NCBI RefSeq assembly: GCF_022763305.1 | Contig: NZ_JALEGT010000019.1 | Span: 1-64,000 of the forward strand | Direction of reading: 5' to 3' | DNA: 64,000 nucleotides | Source: Marivita sp. | GTDB taxonomy: Bacteria > Pseudomonadota > Alphaproteobacteria > Rhodobacterales > Rhodobacteraceae | In this document: positions 62,932 through 64,000 of the stretch, piece after piece | Position numbering within the stretch: position 1 is the stretch's first letter | How the letters are laid out: every line of letters begins with the position of its first letter | Made by a program: the position numbers and the translations under genes | The notes under the pieces: generated by a model | Told to the model about the DNA's origin: nothing | What the model saw: the letters and a program-made list of their open reading frames with translations, nothing else | Databases searched by the model: none

Positions 62932-64000
62932 ATGGCAATCCCGGTCGAAAACTTCTTTCTCAAACCTGACACCAAAGGCACGCTGCAAGCCCGCATCCAA
63001 CAGATGGTGGCCGAAGGGATCCTGTCGGGTCGGTTCCGACGCGGCGAGAAGCTGCCATCCAGCCGAAAGCTCGCACAACATCTCGCTGTCAGCCGCATCA
63101 CCGTGACGCTCGCCTATACCGAACTCCTTGCCAACGATTACCTGACCTCGAAAGGGCGATCCGGATACTATGTGTCCAACGAGGCGCCCGTACCGCCGCA
63201 TTTCGCGGATACGGCCCGGCGGGACGACGCGATCGACTGGTCGCGCGCGCTCGGGCAGAAATTCACCGGAACGGCGACCCTCGTGAAGCCGCAGGATTGG
63301 GCGCAGTATCGCTATCCGTTTCTCTATGGCCAGACGGACCCGCAACTCTTCGATCATGCCAACTGGCGGCTCTGCGCATTACAGGCTCTTGGCGCTCGGG
63401 ACTTCGCGGCGCTGACCCGCGACTACTATGATCAGGATGACCCGCAGCTTGTCGAATTCATTCTCCGCCACACGCTGCCACGTCGCGGAATCACGGCCAG
63501 CCCGGATCAGGTGCTCATCACCATGGGGGCCCAGAACGCGCTCTGGATGACCTCGCAGGTCCTTCTGACCCAGCGGCGCCATGCAGTGATCGAGAACCCC
63601 TGCTATCCGGCGCTGCGCGGGGTGCTGACACAGTCACGCTGTCACCTGAGCGCCGTCGATGTGGATGAAGACGGCTTACCGCCTGACCGGATCCCCGAAC
63701 GGACCGACGTGATCTTCACCACGCCCAGTCATCAATGCCCCACCTCCTGCACGATGCCCTTGGCGCGCCGGCAGGCGCTGCTCGCGCGCGCTCGCGCGCT
63801 CGACGCGCTGATCGTCGAGGACGATTACGAGTTCGAGATGGCCTTTCTCAAGCCGCCCATGCCTGCGCTGAAGAGCCTCGATGAGGACGGACGCGTGATC
63901 TATGTCGGCAGCTTCTCCAAGTCGCTCTTTCCCGGACTGCGCCTTGGCTATCTTGTCGGGTCGGCCCCCTTTATCCGTGAGGCGCGCGCGTTGCGGGCCT
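62932..64000 (+). CDS. MocR-type GntR/aminotransferase regulator (partial, runs off the window)
   Basis: The first 356 residues are visible; the C-terminus lies beyond the window edge. The N-terminal winged helix (about 10-80) is GntR-type: LQARIQQMVAEGILSGRFRRGEKLPSSRKLAQHLAVSRITVTLAYTELLANDYLTSKGRSGYYV. From about 120 the protein is a fold-type I aminotransferase domain. The PLP Lys lies in IYVGSFSKSLFPGLRLGYL, and the cofactor-stacking and Asp regions are in TMGAQNALWM and LIVEDDYEFEM. MocR proteins regulate uptake or breakdown of amino compounds and usually do not act as enzymes. The neighbouring binding-protein and M20 genes are plausible targets. Confidence 0.92.
   Translation, partial: MAIPVENFFLKPDTKGTLQARIQQMVAEGILSGRFRRGEKLPSSRKLAQHLAVSRITVTLAYTELLANDYLTSKGRSGYYVSNEAPVPPHFADTARRDDAIDWSRALGQKFTGTATLVKPQDWAQYRYPFLYGQTDPQLFDHANWRLCALQALGARDFAALTRDYYDQDDPQLVEFILRHTLPRRGITASPDQVLITMGAQNALWMTSQVLLTQRRHAVIENPCYPALRGVLTQSRCHLSAVDVDEDGLPPDRIPERTDVIFTTPSHQCPTSCTMPLARRQALLARARALDALIVEDDYEFEMAFLKPPMPALKSLDEDGRVIYVGSFSKSLFPGLRLGYLVGSAPFIREARALRA

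Overview
This is a GC-rich, gene-dense stretch of chromosome from an alphaproteobacterium, most likely a member of the Rhodobacteraceae (Roseobacter group). The evidence is the F1 ATPase operon atpHAGDC without its F0 genes, the order rpsO/pnp, lineage-typical proteins (DUF2794, DUF2125, MbfA, an ImuB-type Y-family polymerase, an H-type lectin protein after atpC) and an alphaproteobacterial SOS operator (GTTC-N7-GTTC). I see no rRNA or tRNA gene, transposase, integrase, phage gene or CRISPR array. The window looks like core genome with a few accessory modules.

Layout. Positions 1-5.9 kb: the tail of an unknown gene, a secreted rhodanese-like protein lacking its catalytic Cys, a LysM membrane protein, a probable 6S RNA, zapE, DUF2794, an orphan SOS-controlled imuB and an I78 inhibitor lipoprotein. 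5.9-14.2 kb: glutathione-dependent formaldehyde dehydrogenase, gamma-glutamyltransferase, a NYN/LOTUS RNA-processing candidate, a B12-binding PpaA/AerR-like regulator, a TetR gene divergent from the iron exporter mbfA, then the ammonium unit glnK-amtB. 14.4-22 kb: PBP1A, a ridA-GDPD-GNAT-phhB chain, a LuxR-type HTH/alpha-beta hydrolase fusion and an unknown protein. 22.1-28.8 kb: a tightly overlapping operon of two dipeptide-type ABC permeases, a fused double ATPase, an aldehyde dehydrogenase, an SDR and a P1 peptidase, with no binding protein.

28.8-44.3 kb: housekeeping genes (SseB-like, UDG-like, L,D-transpeptidase, ribA, an orphan OmpR-type response regulator, CIA30, pnp, rpsO, DUF1643, truB, Trm112, LON-domain, thioredoxin/TPR, hydrolase, DsbA-type isomerase, prs, TetR). 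44.3-49.3 kb: atpHAGDC. 49.6-58.8 kb: a methyltransferase, gloB, clpA, an M23 peptidase, a MotA/MotB-like stator pair with a very long coiled coil, and ChaC. 58.8-64 kb: DUF2125, an M20 deacylase, a family-5 binding protein and a truncated MocR regulator.

How they work together. ADH-III, GGT, glyoxalase II, ChaC and the kappa-GST-like isomerase all handle glutathione or its adducts. The permease/ATPase operon lacks a binding protein, while an orphan family-5 binding protein with an M20 hydrolase and a MocR gene lies about 33 kb away; the two halves could form one uptake-and-catabolism system for an amide or peptide-like compound. The best candidate for an undescribed machine is the MotAB-like pair at 54.7-58.2 kb, which is linked to neither flagellar nor Tol genes.
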